Assembly (NCBI GenBank): GCA_937120475.1
Contig: CAKZJV010000005.1
Location: forward strand, 1 to 64,000
Source of the DNA: an uncultured Cryomorphaceae bacterium
GTDB lineage: Bacteria; Bacteroidota; Bacteroidia; Flavobacteriales; Schleiferiaceae
Direction of reading: 5' to 3'
DNA: 64,000 nt
Below the pieces are notes generated by a model that did not search any database, was not told where the DNA came from, and saw only the letters and a program-made list of their open reading frames with translations. Below are positions 33,751 through 42,329 of the stretch, in pieces; the first letter of the stretch is position 1, and each line of letters starts with the position of its first letter. Made by a program: the position numbers and the translations under genes.

Positions 33751-34401
33751 ATGGCTCGCAAAATTGGAATATTAGGCTCGGGAATGGTAGCCAAGGCCCT
33801 GGGTAACGGTTTTCTAAAAAACGGTGACTCGGTAATGCTCAGTTCGCGTACTCCTGAAAAGCTTGCAGAATGGAAAGCCGAGGCCGGAGAGAAGGCTCAT
33901 ACCGGTACTTTTGCCGAAGCGGCAGGCTTCGGAGAAATACTGGTGCTGGCGGTGAAAGGACTCATTGCCACCCAAGTTCTGGAGATGAGTGGCCCCACCA
34001 ATCTGGATGGCAAGATCATTATAGACGCCACCAATCCCAGAGGCACTGAAAGTCCTGAAAACGGGGTGCTGAAATTTTTCACTAATCTGGACGAATCCTT
34101 AATGGAACGTTTACAAAAGGCCGTTCCATCGGCTCACTTTGTAAAAGCTTTCAATAGTGTCGGCAGCGCCCACATGATAAATCCCTCTTTTAAAGAAGGG
34201 CGTCCTTCCATGTTCATATGCGGTAATAATGACCAGGCCCGTAAAAGGGTAAGTGAAATACTGGATGATTTTGGATGGGATGTAGAAGATATGGGGAAAG
34301 CAGAAGCAGCCCGCGCCATTGAGCCGCTTTGCATACTTTGGTGTATCCCCGGTTTTCGCAATAATCAATGGAATCACGCCTTTAAACTCTTAAAGGGCTG
34401 A
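33751..34401 (+). CDS. NAD(P)-binding oxidoreductase, F420-dependent NADP reductase-like
   Basis: A 216-residue protein from ATG 33751 (MARKIGILGSGMVAKALG); an upstream start at 33724 would add nine residues without similarity. The GxGxVA nucleotide-binding motif is followed by SSRTPEKL, IIDATNP and FVKAFNSVGSAHM, a pattern of the F420_oxidored/NAD_binding family. The cofactor F420 is not expected in Bacteroidota, so the name describes only the fold. It lies 56 bases after hemL and could be read through from that operon; no link to heme is evident. Confidence 0.85.
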   Translation: MARKIGILGSGMVAKALGNGFLKNGDSVMLSSRTPEKLAEWKAEAGEKAHTGTFAEAAGFGEILVLAVKGLIATQVLEMSGPTNLDGKIIIDATNPRGTESPENGVLKFFTNLDESLMERLQKAVPSAHFVKAFNSVGSAHMINPSFKEGRPSMFICGNNDQARKRVSEILDDFGWDVEDMGKAEAARAIEPLCILWCIPGFRNNQWNHAFKLLKG

Positions 34402-34507
34402 TATTCATTTTTAATCGCCTGGTGCATCAATAGGAGTATTTCAATACGGGTTTTGTTCTTATGGCCGTTGGTTTGCGCCTAAGCCGAGCCGCATAGGTAC
34501 TAAATTC

Positions 34508-35761
34508 CTAATTTCCAGTTTGGTAAAGCTGTAATTTAGAACTGGAAACGGAGCGGGTGGTTTCAACCTCTATCAGGTACATACCATTGGGAAACTCTCC
34601 TATGGAGTATTGCTCCTGCAGCGCATTCCAGGTTTTTAACCGGCTACCGCCCATGTTGAATAAGCTTACGGAAAGTACATTATCATTTTCGGGTATTTGC
34701 AGCTTAAAGTAATCCGTAGCCGGGTTTGGAAACAACTCAAACTCCGGTTTTGAGCGGAAGTCGGAAAAACCGATTCCACCATTCAATGTTTTGAGCAACT
34801 TATTACCCATTATTGCGTACCCCAACTGTGCATTTGCCATTTCAAGTGAATTAACCCGTCCGATGTCTGCCGGTGGTGTTCGGTACTGTTCCTGCCAGGT
34901 AAGACCACCATCAGTAGTCTTATAAATACGGCCATTCATGCCAAAGCTATTGATTTCAGCCGCGCCCAGGTAGCCCGTTTGGGCATCTACAAAATGAATA
35001 TCCACACCATACATACTATTCACTTTGCTTATCCAGTTCCAGTTATCCCCACCATCCATTGATTTAAACATATCCCCCTGATAGGTAAGCATATAACCCA
35101 CTTGACCATTTGAAGTAAAAGAGAAGCTTTTTTCATAGCCTACCGACAAGGTAGTATCCAGGTTGGTTTTTACCCAGTCCTGACCCCCGTTTAAGGTTTT
35201 AAAAATATCCTTTCCCATAAGCACCAGGCCTACGTTAGCGTTCAAAAAATAAAGATCGTGGGCGTTACCCAGGCCATTGGCAATAGTGTCCACCGTAAAA
35301 GAATTACCTCCATCGGTGGTTTTCACTACGTATCCACCACCGGCAAAAAAGCCGGTTTGCTCATCTAAAAAATAAACCTGCTCCAGTTCGTATCCAAAGC
35401 GGTTAGTTACCAGGGTATCCCAGCTTACACCACCATCGGTGGTTTTAAGTATGGGGCTGGCATACTGGCCAAAAGCGGTTCCTCCGCAGGCATACCCTAC
35501 TGTTGCTGAAGGAAAATCTATATCCAGCAACCACGAATAGCTGATGCTGCTAATAGCCAGGGAGTCAAAATTTTGTCCTCCGTCAATACTGCGGTATATC
35601 ACCGGATATTGACTACCGGAAGCCCCTACGAAAACCGTATCTTCATTAAGCGTGTGCAAAAAATTTTGATGAAATGGGCCTGAAAACGAGTGCGCTACAC
35701 TCCATTGAGCACTCAGGTTTAAAAAAGAACAGAAGCTTATGAGGGTTAGTAGTAGTCTCAT
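34508..35761 (-). CDS. Ycf48/BNR-like repeat protein with T9SS sorting domain
   Basis: A 417-residue exported protein with signal peptide MRLLLTLISFCSFLNLSAQ. It is a seven-bladed-propeller candidate: repeated TTDGG(V/N/L)(S/T) and SxDGGDNW motifs alternate with (T)G(Y/F) strands such as ATVGYACGG, QTGFFAGGG and AQLGYAIMG, as in Ycf48-like photosystem II assembly factors. In non-photosynthetic Bacteroidota such proteins are generic surface propellers. A type A sorting domain follows, with FPNPATDYF, then GMYLIEV. Confidence 0.87.
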   Translation of the reverse strand: MRLLLTLISFCSFLNLSAQWSVAHSFSGPFHQNFLHTLNEDTVFVGASGSQYPVIYRSIDGGQNFDSLAISSISYSWLLDIDFPSATVGYACGGTAFGQYASPILKTTDGGVSWDTLVTNRFGYELEQVYFLDEQTGFFAGGGYVVKTTDGGNSFTVDTIANGLGNAHDLYFLNANVGLVLMGKDIFKTLNGGQDWVKTNLDTTLSVGYEKSFSFTSNGQVGYMLTYQGDMFKSMDGGDNWNWISKVNSMYGVDIHFVDAQTGYLGAAEINSFGMNGRIYKTTDGGLTWQEQYRTPPADIGRVNSLEMANAQLGYAIMGNKLLKTLNGGIGFSDFRSKPEFELFPNPATDYFKLQIPENDNVLSVSLFNMGGSRLKTWNALQEQYSIGEFPNGMYLIEVETTRSVSSSKLQLYQTGN

Positions 35762-35843
35762 CTTTATGTTTTTTTGATTGGAAGCTAAATTAGCCCTAAC
35801 CCGGTCAAAGCAGCAGTACTATTTCACCGGATAACCGTACAAT

Positions 35844-36680
35844 CTAACCCGGTCGATTGGTTTTTACGAATTCGGAGGCCGTTTGACCGCTATGCTTCTT
35901 AAATACTTTACCAAAGTAATCCGGGTCTTCATATCCCAGGTGATAGGTAATTTCCTTTAAGCCCCATTCGGTATGGATCAGCAGGCGTTTGGCCTCCAGT
36001 ATTCTGCGTTCAGTGATGCTGGCCTGGGCCGATGAAAAGCTGGACTGTGCTAAAGCTTTATTGAGGTGATTGAGGCTACAGCCCAATTCCCTGGCGTAGT
36101 CGGAAGCACTGCGATTGGTATTGAAATGCAGTTCCAGCTTCTCCGTAAAACGCTCTACCAAACTGTGTGGTTTGTCTCTGGGCTCCGGGGCCTGGCGGTA
36201 CAGCAGTATCAACACCATGTGCAGAAGGGAAGCCATCACCTTGTAGCGGCCACTTCTTTCTTTTTGCAACTCGTCCTTTATCTGCCTCAGGCACATTTGC
36301 ACAAAATCACTCTCCTCCTGCAACAGGGCAAAAACCGCCTTTTGCTGCCAAAGTTGTTGGTGGCGGGAGGGTGTAAAATCTACCAGCGAATACAAAAACG
36401 AGCGGGTAAACAACAATACGTAACCACTGGAATCCTGGCTACGTTGTACTAAGTGTAAACTACCTGGCAGCACCAGGTGAATGGAGGGAGCCCTAATTCC
36501 ATACTCCTTAAAATCGATAGTATGGCTGCCCCCGGCACGGGTAAAGTAAAACAGCTCAAAGTAATTGTGCCGGTGGAATTCCGTGGTGGCATAACCAAAG
36601 TTTTGCTCCAGGGGCATAAGCCGTATCTCTTCGGTAAGCCGATCCGCTTCAGGAAAGTTGTATTCGGTAACTTCGTTCAT
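35844..36680 (-). CDS. AraC-family regulator with cupin-like sensor
   Basis: A 278-residue protein. The N-terminal half is an AraC_binding/cupin-like domain (EFHRHNYFELFYFT, then the IHLVLPGSLHLV strand). The C-terminal half has two helix-turn-helix motifs: SASDYARELGCSLNHLNKAL, then LKEITYHLGYEDPDYFGKVF with the closing GQTASEF. This is the sugar- or small-ligand-sensing layout. The gene stands alone and its targets are unknown. The convergent or divergent neighbours are both T9SS surface proteins. Confidence 0.9.
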   Translation of the reverse strand: MNEVTEYNFPEADRLTEEIRLMPLEQNFGYATTEFHRHNYFELFYFTRAGGSHTIDFKEYGIRAPSIHLVLPGSLHLVQRSQDSSGYVLLFTRSFLYSLVDFTPSRHQQLWQQKAVFALLQEESDFVQMCLRQIKDELQKERSGRYKVMASLLHMVLILLYRQAPEPRDKPHSLVERFTEKLELHFNTNRSASDYARELGCSLNHLNKALAQSSFSSAQASITERRILEAKRLLIHTEWGLKEITYHLGYEDPDYFGKVFKKHSGQTASEFVKTNRPG

Positions 36681-36767
36681 AGGGATAGTACTTCAAAAAT
36701 AGAATTTCTGGCTCCAAATTATAAGCACCTTGTTTACCCGGCTATAACCATCAAAGCATTTTATGCC

Positions 36768-36960
36768 CTAACTACTCTCCACCCTCATTTTTAGTTCCTC
36801 ATTCATTTGTTGGAAACGCCCCGGCATCTTTTTCAGCATACCCGGAAGCCGGCTAACCAGTAAACCTGAAAACTTTTCACCGTGTACAAAACGGGTTTCA
36901 TGCTCGTTAAGCGGTTCCAAAATAAAGTAATGTTCACCGTCAAAAATTCCTTTTACCCGC
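36768..36960 (-). pseudogene. remnant of an SRPBCC-domain protein gene (3' end only)
   Basis: The minus strand is open from about 37013 to a TAG at 36768-36770. It encodes a C-terminal part typical of SRPBCC (Bet v 1-like) proteins: VKGIFDGEHYF, then FVHGEKFSGLLV and MLKKM..F..MNEEL. Upstream of VKGIFDG the match is lost and an in-frame TAA occurs at 37014-37016. No start codon with family similarity is present. So this looks like the last 60 or so codons of a decayed gene. The rest of the 435-base gap (36681-37115) holds nothing else I can support. Confidence 0.6.
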
Positions 36961-37115
36961 TGTGGTTTTATATTTCTCCCCGAAAAGATTGCTGATAGTT
37001 GTAACGCTTCAGATTATCGTTTTTAATTCTCCCTTTACTTTTTTTTAAAGCGGCTTTAACACAGAAGCTATGGTCACCCATTTGCTTTGCAGGTATAAAT
37101 CCAAAAAACAGCTTC

Positions 37116-38891
37116 ATGAAAAATTTTTACTTTCTAATTATCGCCTTATTGAGCGCCCCGGCTTTTGGCCAAACGCTCAATTTTGTGAAAGCCGGTACTT
37201 ATGCCACTGGTGTTTTTGACGATGGTGGTACAGAAATCGCCAGCTATGACCCCACCAGCCAACGCTTGTTTTCTACCAACGGTAGTGAAACCAAACTGGA
37301 TATTATTGATATCTCCGATATCTACAACCCTACCTTGATCACACAGGTGGATCTTACCACCTATATGGGTGGTGTGAATAGCGTTGCCGTTTACAACAAT
37401 ATGGTAGCCGTTGTAGGTGAAGCCACTACCAGCGCACAAAATCCCGGGGTATTACTTTTACTGGATACAGCCGGTGCTTTTGTTAAGCAACTTACCATGG
37501 GTGCGTTGCCCGATATGGTAACCTTTACGCCCAATGGCAGTATGTTGGTGGTAGCTAATGAGGGCGAACCCAGCGATGATTATACCAACGACCCCGAGGG
37601 TTCCATAAGCATTGTAGATGTTAGCGCAGGTGCCGCTAACCTCAGTCAATCGGATGTTACTCATATTAGCTTTGCCAGCCTCAACGGAACCAATATCGAT
37701 CCGTTGATCAATATTTATGGCAACAACAGGCAACAAACCATAGCGCAGGACCTGGAGCCAGAATACATTGCAGTGAATAGTAACTCTTCCAAGGCCTACG
37801 TTAGCTTACAGGAAAATAATGCTCTGATGATTATAGACCTCGCCAGTAAAGCGATTGATACCGTGCTTGGCCTGGGTTATGTAGATCGTAGTCAGGTTGG
37901 CCTGGACGCTTCCAATACGGCTTCTGGCATTAACATTACCACTTACAGCAACTTGTTTGGAATGTACCAACCCGATGCCATAGATGCTTATGAAACAGGT
38001 GGGAGTACCTACATCGTTAGCGCCAACGAAGGCGATGCCCGTGATTACAGTGGCTATTCCGAAGAGGACCGGGTAAAAGACCTCAACCTGGATGCCTCCA
38101 ATTTTCCCAATGCGGCAACCTTGCAAACCAATGATGTATTGGGCCGGTTGAACATCACCACCTCCCTAGGCGATAACGATGGGGATGGTAATTACGATTC
38201 CTTGTTTCATTACGGCAGCCGCTCCTTCAGCATTTGGGATGCCAGCGGACAGTTAGTCTGGGATAGTGGTGATGAGTTTGAGCAATACCTGTCCTCCGCC
38301 TACCCTAACGAGTTTAATTCTAATAATGACGATAACAGTTCCTTCAAAAGCCGGAGTGATGACAAAGGACCGGAACCCGAAGCAATTGTTGTGGGTGATG
38401 TAGCCGGTAACAAGCTGGCCTTTATTGGCCTTGAGAGAATGGGCGGTATTATGGTTTATGATGTTACCAACCCCATGAGCCCCTCCTTTGTAATGTACGA
38501 ATTGAACCGCGATTTCACCCAGGCCGCCAATACTGCTGCAGCCGGTGACCTGGGACCTGAAGGGCTTGTTTTTGTGCCAGGTGCCTCAAGTCCGAGTGGG
38601 AAAAACCTGGTGGTTGTTTCCAACGAAGTAAGTGGTACAATAACCATTTATGAGGTGTACTATTCTATTGGTATAGAAGAAAAAGCCACCACACCTTTAC
38701 ATGCCTACCCCAATCCTACCACTGGTTTGGTAAACTTACCGGCAACAGGGCAGTATGAAGTATTTAACCTGGAAGGCCAGAAAGTACAATCTTTAGAAAA
38801 CAAAAATCAGGCGGACCTTACTAAGCTACCCGAAGGAGTTTACCTGATCAGGGATCAGAAAGGCAACCTTAGCCGTATCCTGAAGAAATAA
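37116..38891 (+). CDS. choice-of-anchor I family protein with T9SS sorting domain
   Basis: A 591-residue exported protein with signal peptide MKNFYFLIIALLSAPAFG. Residues about 20-515 match the choice-of-anchor I propeller family: GGTEIASYDP near the start, VANEGEPSDDY, ISANEGDARDY-like SANEGDARDY, FHYGSRSFSIWD, DDKGPEPEAI and GDLGPEGLVFV. The C-terminus is a short type A sorting domain (YPNPTTGLV, GVYLIRD). Relatives of this family occur next to phosphatases or as esterase-like proteins, and the activity is not evident. It ends at a terminator that lies inside the convergent rrf2-type gene. Confidence 0.88.
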   Translation: MKNFYFLIIALLSAPAFGQTLNFVKAGTYATGVFDDGGTEIASYDPTSQRLFSTNGSETKLDIIDISDIYNPTLITQVDLTTYMGGVNSVAVYNNMVAVVGEATTSAQNPGVLLLLDTAGAFVKQLTMGALPDMVTFTPNGSMLVVANEGEPSDDYTNDPEGSISIVDVSAGAANLSQSDVTHISFASLNGTNIDPLINIYGNNRQQTIAQDLEPEYIAVNSNSSKAYVSLQENNALMIIDLASKAIDTVLGLGYVDRSQVGLDASNTASGINITTYSNLFGMYQPDAIDAYETGGSTYIVSANEGDARDYSGYSEEDRVKDLNLDASNFPNAATLQTNDVLGRLNITTSLGDNDGDGNYDSLFHYGSRSFSIWDASGQLVWDSGDEFEQYLSSAYPNEFNSNNDDNSSFKSRSDDKGPEPEAIVVGDVAGNKLAFIGLERMGGIMVYDVTNPMSPSFVMYELNRDFTQAANTAAAGDLGPEGLVFVPGASSPSGKNLVVVSNEVSGTITIYEVYYSIGIEEKATTPLHAYPNPTTGLVNLPATGQYEVFNLEGQKVQSLENKNQADLTKLPEGVYLIRDQKGNLSRILKK

Positions 38892-38916
38892 CCTGCAGCA
38901 GTTTATCCATAAGCCA

Positions 38917-39396
38917 TTACCGGCTCTCTGGCAGGTCAGAGGGCCGGTTTTTATTTTGGCTGTTCTGGATTTCTTCGTGTTCAATAATAGTCTGCAAATT
39001 TTTTGATTTTAAGATACTAACCGTTTGGTTTCGTACCTCCATTACTGCCGCCCTTATGCCACAAACATCCTCGTCACGACACTCTTCACACTTTTCATAA
39101 TACTGGTAGGTAACGCAGGGCAGCAAACCAATGGCTCCGTCAAAAATGCGGTGTACCTCCGCAAGGTTTACTTCTTCCGGTTGCTTACGCAGGTAGTAGC
39201 CCCCGCCCCGGCCCATTTTACTCCCCAGTATACCATTGTTTTTAAGCGAAAGCAATATCGTTTCCAGGAACTTCTTTGGAATATTCTGTTTTTCAGATAT
39301 TTCTGAAATTTGAATTTTCTCCTTAGGGTCTCGCTGATACTTGCGGGCCAGATATACTAAAGCATTAATGGCGTATTTGGATTTTTTAGAAAGCAT
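38917..39396 (-). CDS. Rrf2-family transcriptional regulator
   Basis: A 159-residue protein from ATG 39396 (MLSKKSKYAINALVYLAR); an upstream ATG would add five residues. The winged-helix motif QISEISEKQNIPKKFLETIL and the wing KMGRGGGYYL are clear. A Cys set follows (CVTYQYYEKCEECRDEDVCGI), similar to Rrf2 proteins thought to hold a [2Fe-2S] cluster or to respond to cysteine status. No target operon is adjacent. An inverted repeat just upstream may be its own operator. The last codons are formed by a terminator for the convergent gene. Confidence 0.92.
   Translation of the reverse strand: MLSKKSKYAINALVYLARKYQRDPKEKIQISEISEKQNIPKKFLETILLSLKNNGILGSKMGRGGGYYLRKQPEEVNLAEVHRIFDGAIGLLPCVTYQYYEKCEECRDEDVCGIRAAVMEVRNQTVSILKSKNLQTIIEHEEIQNSQNKNRPSDLPESR
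38919..38952 (+). terminator. Rho-independent terminator inside the end of the rrf2-type gene
   Basis: ACCGGCTCTCTG (38919-38930) pairs with CAGAGGGCCGGT (38937-38948) with one G-T pair, and TTTTT follows. It ends the choice-of-anchor I gene, yet it also encodes the last residues of the Rrf2 protein on the other strand. Confidence 0.85.
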
Positions 39397-39448
39397 ATCC
39401 AAAAGTAGCAAAATACGCTACCCGCCCTACAGGCCGGGGTTCTGTATG

Positions 39449-39471
39449 TATAGTTCGTATCCGAGACTATA
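39449..39471. promoter_or_regulatory. inverted repeat, candidate Rrf2 operator
   Basis: TATAGT (39449-39454) and ACTATA (39466-39471) flank an 11-base spacer, 53 bases before the regulator's ATG. Rrf2 proteins bind inverted repeats of this kind and often control themselves. The assignment is by position only. Confidence 0.35.
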
Positions 39472-39693
39472 ACCTTGCATTTCAGTCCGGCTTCAAACCT
39501 GAGTATTTTGATTTACAACTCACTATTATTTTAAGTTCCCAGCACCGAATATTTATTCAAAAATAATTCTTCTCGCCCACTAATTTTATGTTTTTTATGG
39601 CTTTTGGTACATCTCTAACTTTACGAAAAGCACAGTTTGCACCTTTAAACACTAAGTCGCTTTTGCCGTAACTTCCGCTTTTATACGCCAGTT

Positions 39694-40773
39694 ATGATTC
39701 CACCCGAGTACATACGCAAGATCATCCATGTGGATATGGATGCTTTTTACGCCTCGGTTGAACAAAGAGATAATCCTGAGTTGAAAGGCAAGCCTGTGGC
39801 GGTAGGAGGTTCGCGCCAACGTGGAGTGGTAGCCGCTGCCAGTTATGAAGCACGTAAGTTCGGGGTTAAATCCGCCATGCCCTCCTCACTGGCGTACCGC
39901 AAATGCCCGGATATCATATTTGTAAAGTCGGATTTTGAAAAATACCGGGAAGTCTCCCGGCAAATACGGTCAATCTTTCTCGAATACACCGATCTGGTGG
40001 AACCCCTGTCTTTGGATGAAGCCTATCTCGATGTTACCAGCAATAAAAAGGGCATTGAAACCGCTACGCGTATTGCCCGTGAAATACGGCAACGAATATT
40101 CGAAAAAACACAACTCACCGCCTCGGCCGGTATTTCCATTAATAAGTTCCTGGCTAAAGTAGCCTCGGATATCAATAAGCCCAACGGACAAAAAACCATT
40201 ATGCCGGAGCAGGCCCTGTCATTTTTAGAAACGCTTCCAATACAGAAGTTTTACGGTATCGGTTCTAAAACCGCTGAAAAAATGAAACGCCTGGGTATTC
40301 ACTATGGTAAAGACCTCAAAAAATGGGAGCTTCCATTGTTGGTTCGCGAATTCGGAAAATCGGGTAAGCACTATTATGACATCGTGCGGGGTTTGCAAAA
40401 AAGTCAAGTTAAGCCGGACCGGGTTCGGAAATCTATTGGTGCTGAGCGTACCTTTTCAAGTGATTTAAGAGCCCCGGAAGAAATGCGTGAGGCCCTGGGC
40501 CAGATTATGGCCAAACTTAATGACCGCATTCAAAACGCGGAAGCCTCGGGAAAAACCATTACGCTTAAATTAAAATATTACGATTTTGAAAAGCACACCC
40601 GCAGCTTTACCTGGGATCACCCTACCCGCTCTTCAGAACTAATACTGCAAAAATCGCTGGAGTTGTTGCATGATCCTTTTCCTGAAAAACCGATTCGCTT
40701 GCTGGGGATCAGCCTTTCCAATCTCCACGGTGGCATGGAAAATAAGCCGGTACAATTAACTTTATCCTTCTAA
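39694..40773 (+). CDS. dinB: DNA polymerase IV
   Basis: A 359-residue Y-family polymerase for translesion synthesis. The catalytic acidic residues lie in HVDMDAFYASVEQ and SLDEAYLDVT. The steric YEAR motif is in AAASYEARKFGVKS. Helix-hairpin-helix FYGIGSKTAEKMKRLG and the little-finger domain follow. The extreme C-terminus, QLTLSF, fits a beta-clamp-binding motif. The 297-base region upstream holds no gene and no LexA box that I can recognise; an AT-rich promoter is likely. Confidence 0.97.
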   Translation: MIPPEYIRKIIHVDMDAFYASVEQRDNPELKGKPVAVGGSRQRGVVAAASYEARKFGVKSAMPSSLAYRKCPDIIFVKSDFEKYREVSRQIRSIFLEYTDLVEPLSLDEAYLDVTSNKKGIETATRIAREIRQRIFEKTQLTASAGISINKFLAKVASDINKPNGQKTIMPEQALSFLETLPIQKFYGIGSKTAEKMKRLGIHYGKDLKKWELPLLVREFGKSGKHYYDIVRGLQKSQVKPDRVRKSIGAERTFSSDLRAPEEMREALGQIMAKLNDRIQNAEASGKTITLKLKYYDFEKHTRSFTWDHPTRSSELILQKSLELLHDPFPEKPIRLLGISLSNLHGGMENKPVQLTLSF

Positions 40774-40832
40774 GACTAATTTATAAGTTTGGTACGGAAA
40801 TGGATTTTCACTCAACCCTAAAACGGAAAAAA

Positions 40833-41681
40833 ATGCGCAAACTTCTTTTATTACCCATACTGACCTTCGGGTTACTTTTTTCTTCCTGTGAAGATTCTCT
40901 TGACGATTTTATCGGTAATACCGGCTTAACGGATGAAGAAATTAAGGAAGGGCTCAAGGAAGCACTGAAGGTAGGTACCGATACCTCGGTAAGCATTCTT
41001 TCAGCGGTGGACGGTTACCTTAAAGATGAAGCCGTAAAAATCCTTTTACCGGACCAGGTACAAAACAACATTGCCACTTTTAAGGGTAAGTCTTTTACAG
41101 TTTTAGGAATTACTGTTACCGGCCAAATGCTGTATGAGGGGTATAGCAATAACCTGCTGGGTATTAATATAGCAGGCCTTAAAGGAAAAGAGAACGAAGT
41201 GATTACCGGTATCAACCGGGCGGCTGAACAAGCAGCCAGCACGGCCGGGCCCATATTTGTGGAGGCCATAACCGATATTACCATACAAGATGCCAATAAC
41301 ATCCTTTTTGGGGGTAATGACCGGGCTGCCACGGAATACCTGCAATCTAAAACTACCTTATCCCTTTTTAATGAATACGAACCGCGAATTGACAATGCCC
41401 TGAACAGTGTAAAAGTGGGTAACGCCAGTGTGGTAACTTCTTATGAAAACTTTGTAAGCGATTACAATGACATCCTTAGCACTAACATTCCCGGGGCGGG
41501 TACTATCGGTACTTTAATGAATATGGAATTGATTGCCGCTACGGATATTTCTGTACATGCCACCAACAAAGGCCTTGATGGCTTATTCCTTAAAGTTGCA
41601 GATGAGGAAGAAGATATTCGCAAAGATCCATTAGCCCGGGTAAATGCTATACTGCAAAAGGTGTTTGGGGAATTGGATTAA
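40833..41681 (+). CDS. DUF4197 lipoprotein
   Basis: A 282-residue protein from ATG 40833 (MRKLLLLPILTFGLLFSSCED); a longer frame from 40800 would spoil the signal peptide. The lipobox is FSSC. The mature part has the DUF4197 features: LTDEEIKEGLKEALKVG near the N-terminus, LLPDQVQ, INRAAEQAA, ITIQDANNILFGG.DRAATEYL and a C-terminal GLDGLFLKVADEE..IR. The function of the family is unknown. It lies 59 bases after dinB on the same strand. Confidence 0.92.
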   Translation: MRKLLLLPILTFGLLFSSCEDSLDDFIGNTGLTDEEIKEGLKEALKVGTDTSVSILSAVDGYLKDEAVKILLPDQVQNNIATFKGKSFTVLGITVTGQMLYEGYSNNLLGINIAGLKGKENEVITGINRAAEQAASTAGPIFVEAITDITIQDANNILFGGNDRAATEYLQSKTTLSLFNEYEPRIDNALNSVKVGNASVVTSYENFVSDYNDILSTNIPGAGTIGTLMNMELIAATDISVHATNKGLDGLFLKVADEEEDIRKDPLARVNAILQKVFGELD

Positions 41682-41756
41682 TAGCTCCCGTAATTTGCCT
41701 GCTGCCCTTTTATTACTTATAATGGCCGGTAAAACTGCAAAAGAAAAACTAGTGCA

Positions 41757-42224
41757 ATGAGATATTTCACAAATTTCCTGGCAGCTACCCTTTTATTATC
41801 CACCACCTTCACCCTTGCGGTGGCCCAGGACAGTAATCCCGGTTCAACAAATGAGCAGGCGGCTTTTGACGACAATACCCTTAAAGTTTTTGCGGATCTA
41901 CACCCCAGGGTTTTATCTACTCAGCGAAAATTCCGCCAGGAAATGCTGAACTCCGTTAAGGAGGTGGGACTTTCGCCCAATAAATTTGCTAAAATGCTGG
42001 ATCAACGGCAGGATATTACGGCCGATGACAGCGACTACTCCGATGAAGAAAAAAAAGCTTTTTTACAGGCCATGACCAATATTGTAGAAATACAGGAGGA
42101 GTTGAATAATGAAATACGTATGCTGTTGCAAAATGCGGGCCTTAGCTTTTCACAATACCAAAGGATGGCCGCAGAGTACTCCACCTCCAAAGAGATGAGG
42201 AAAAAAGTAAAACAATTCAACTAA
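41757..42224 (+). CDS. DUF4168-like exported protein
   Basis: A 155-residue protein with signal peptide ending at TLAVAQ (residue about 24). The mature part is helical. FADLHPRVLSTQRKF and YSDEEKKAFLQAMTNIVEIQ, then LLQNAGLSFSQYQRMA and a final MRKKVKQ fit the DUF4168 pattern, in which a GL(S/T)...YN/Q motif recurs. Here the motif occurs twice (GLSPNKFAKML, GLSFSQYQRM), so two half-domains may be present. The role is unknown. The gene stands between the DUF4197 gene and ddl. Confidence 0.75.
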   Translation: MRYFTNFLAATLLLSTTFTLAVAQDSNPGSTNEQAAFDDNTLKVFADLHPRVLSTQRKFRQEMLNSVKEVGLSPNKFAKMLDQRQDITADDSDYSDEEKKAFLQAMTNIVEIQEELNNEIRMLLQNAGLSFSQYQRMAAEYSTSKEMRKKVKQFN

Positions 42225-42302
42225 GCCCGAACGGGATCTATCCCTCTTCTTCCAGTGCCTGGAATAGCTTTTTAAGGTAATGCCGAAACTGCGTAAAAAA
42301 AT

Positions 42303-42310
42303 TAAATTTG
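42303..42310 (+). promoter_or_regulatory. candidate -7 promoter element of ddl-coaD
   Basis: TAAATTTG matches TAnnTTTG, 19 bases before the ddl ATG. The -33 element is not clear. Confidence 0.4.
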
Positions 42311-42329
42311 CGAAGCTTCTGCTATATCT

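Noticed and set aside
33751-34401. protoporphyrinogen oxidase as the missing heme enzyme at the end of the hem operon
   Set aside because: The protein is too short, has only a short NAD(P)-type motif and matches F420-type NADP reductase folds, not HemY, HemG or HemJ.
36968-37117. 49-codon minus-strand frame starting MKLFFGFIPAK, antisense to the start of the choice-of-anchor I gene
   Set aside because: It overlaps the ATG of a certain gene, lies on the side of a decayed gene and matches nothing I know. It could be a real small protein, but support is too weak to list.
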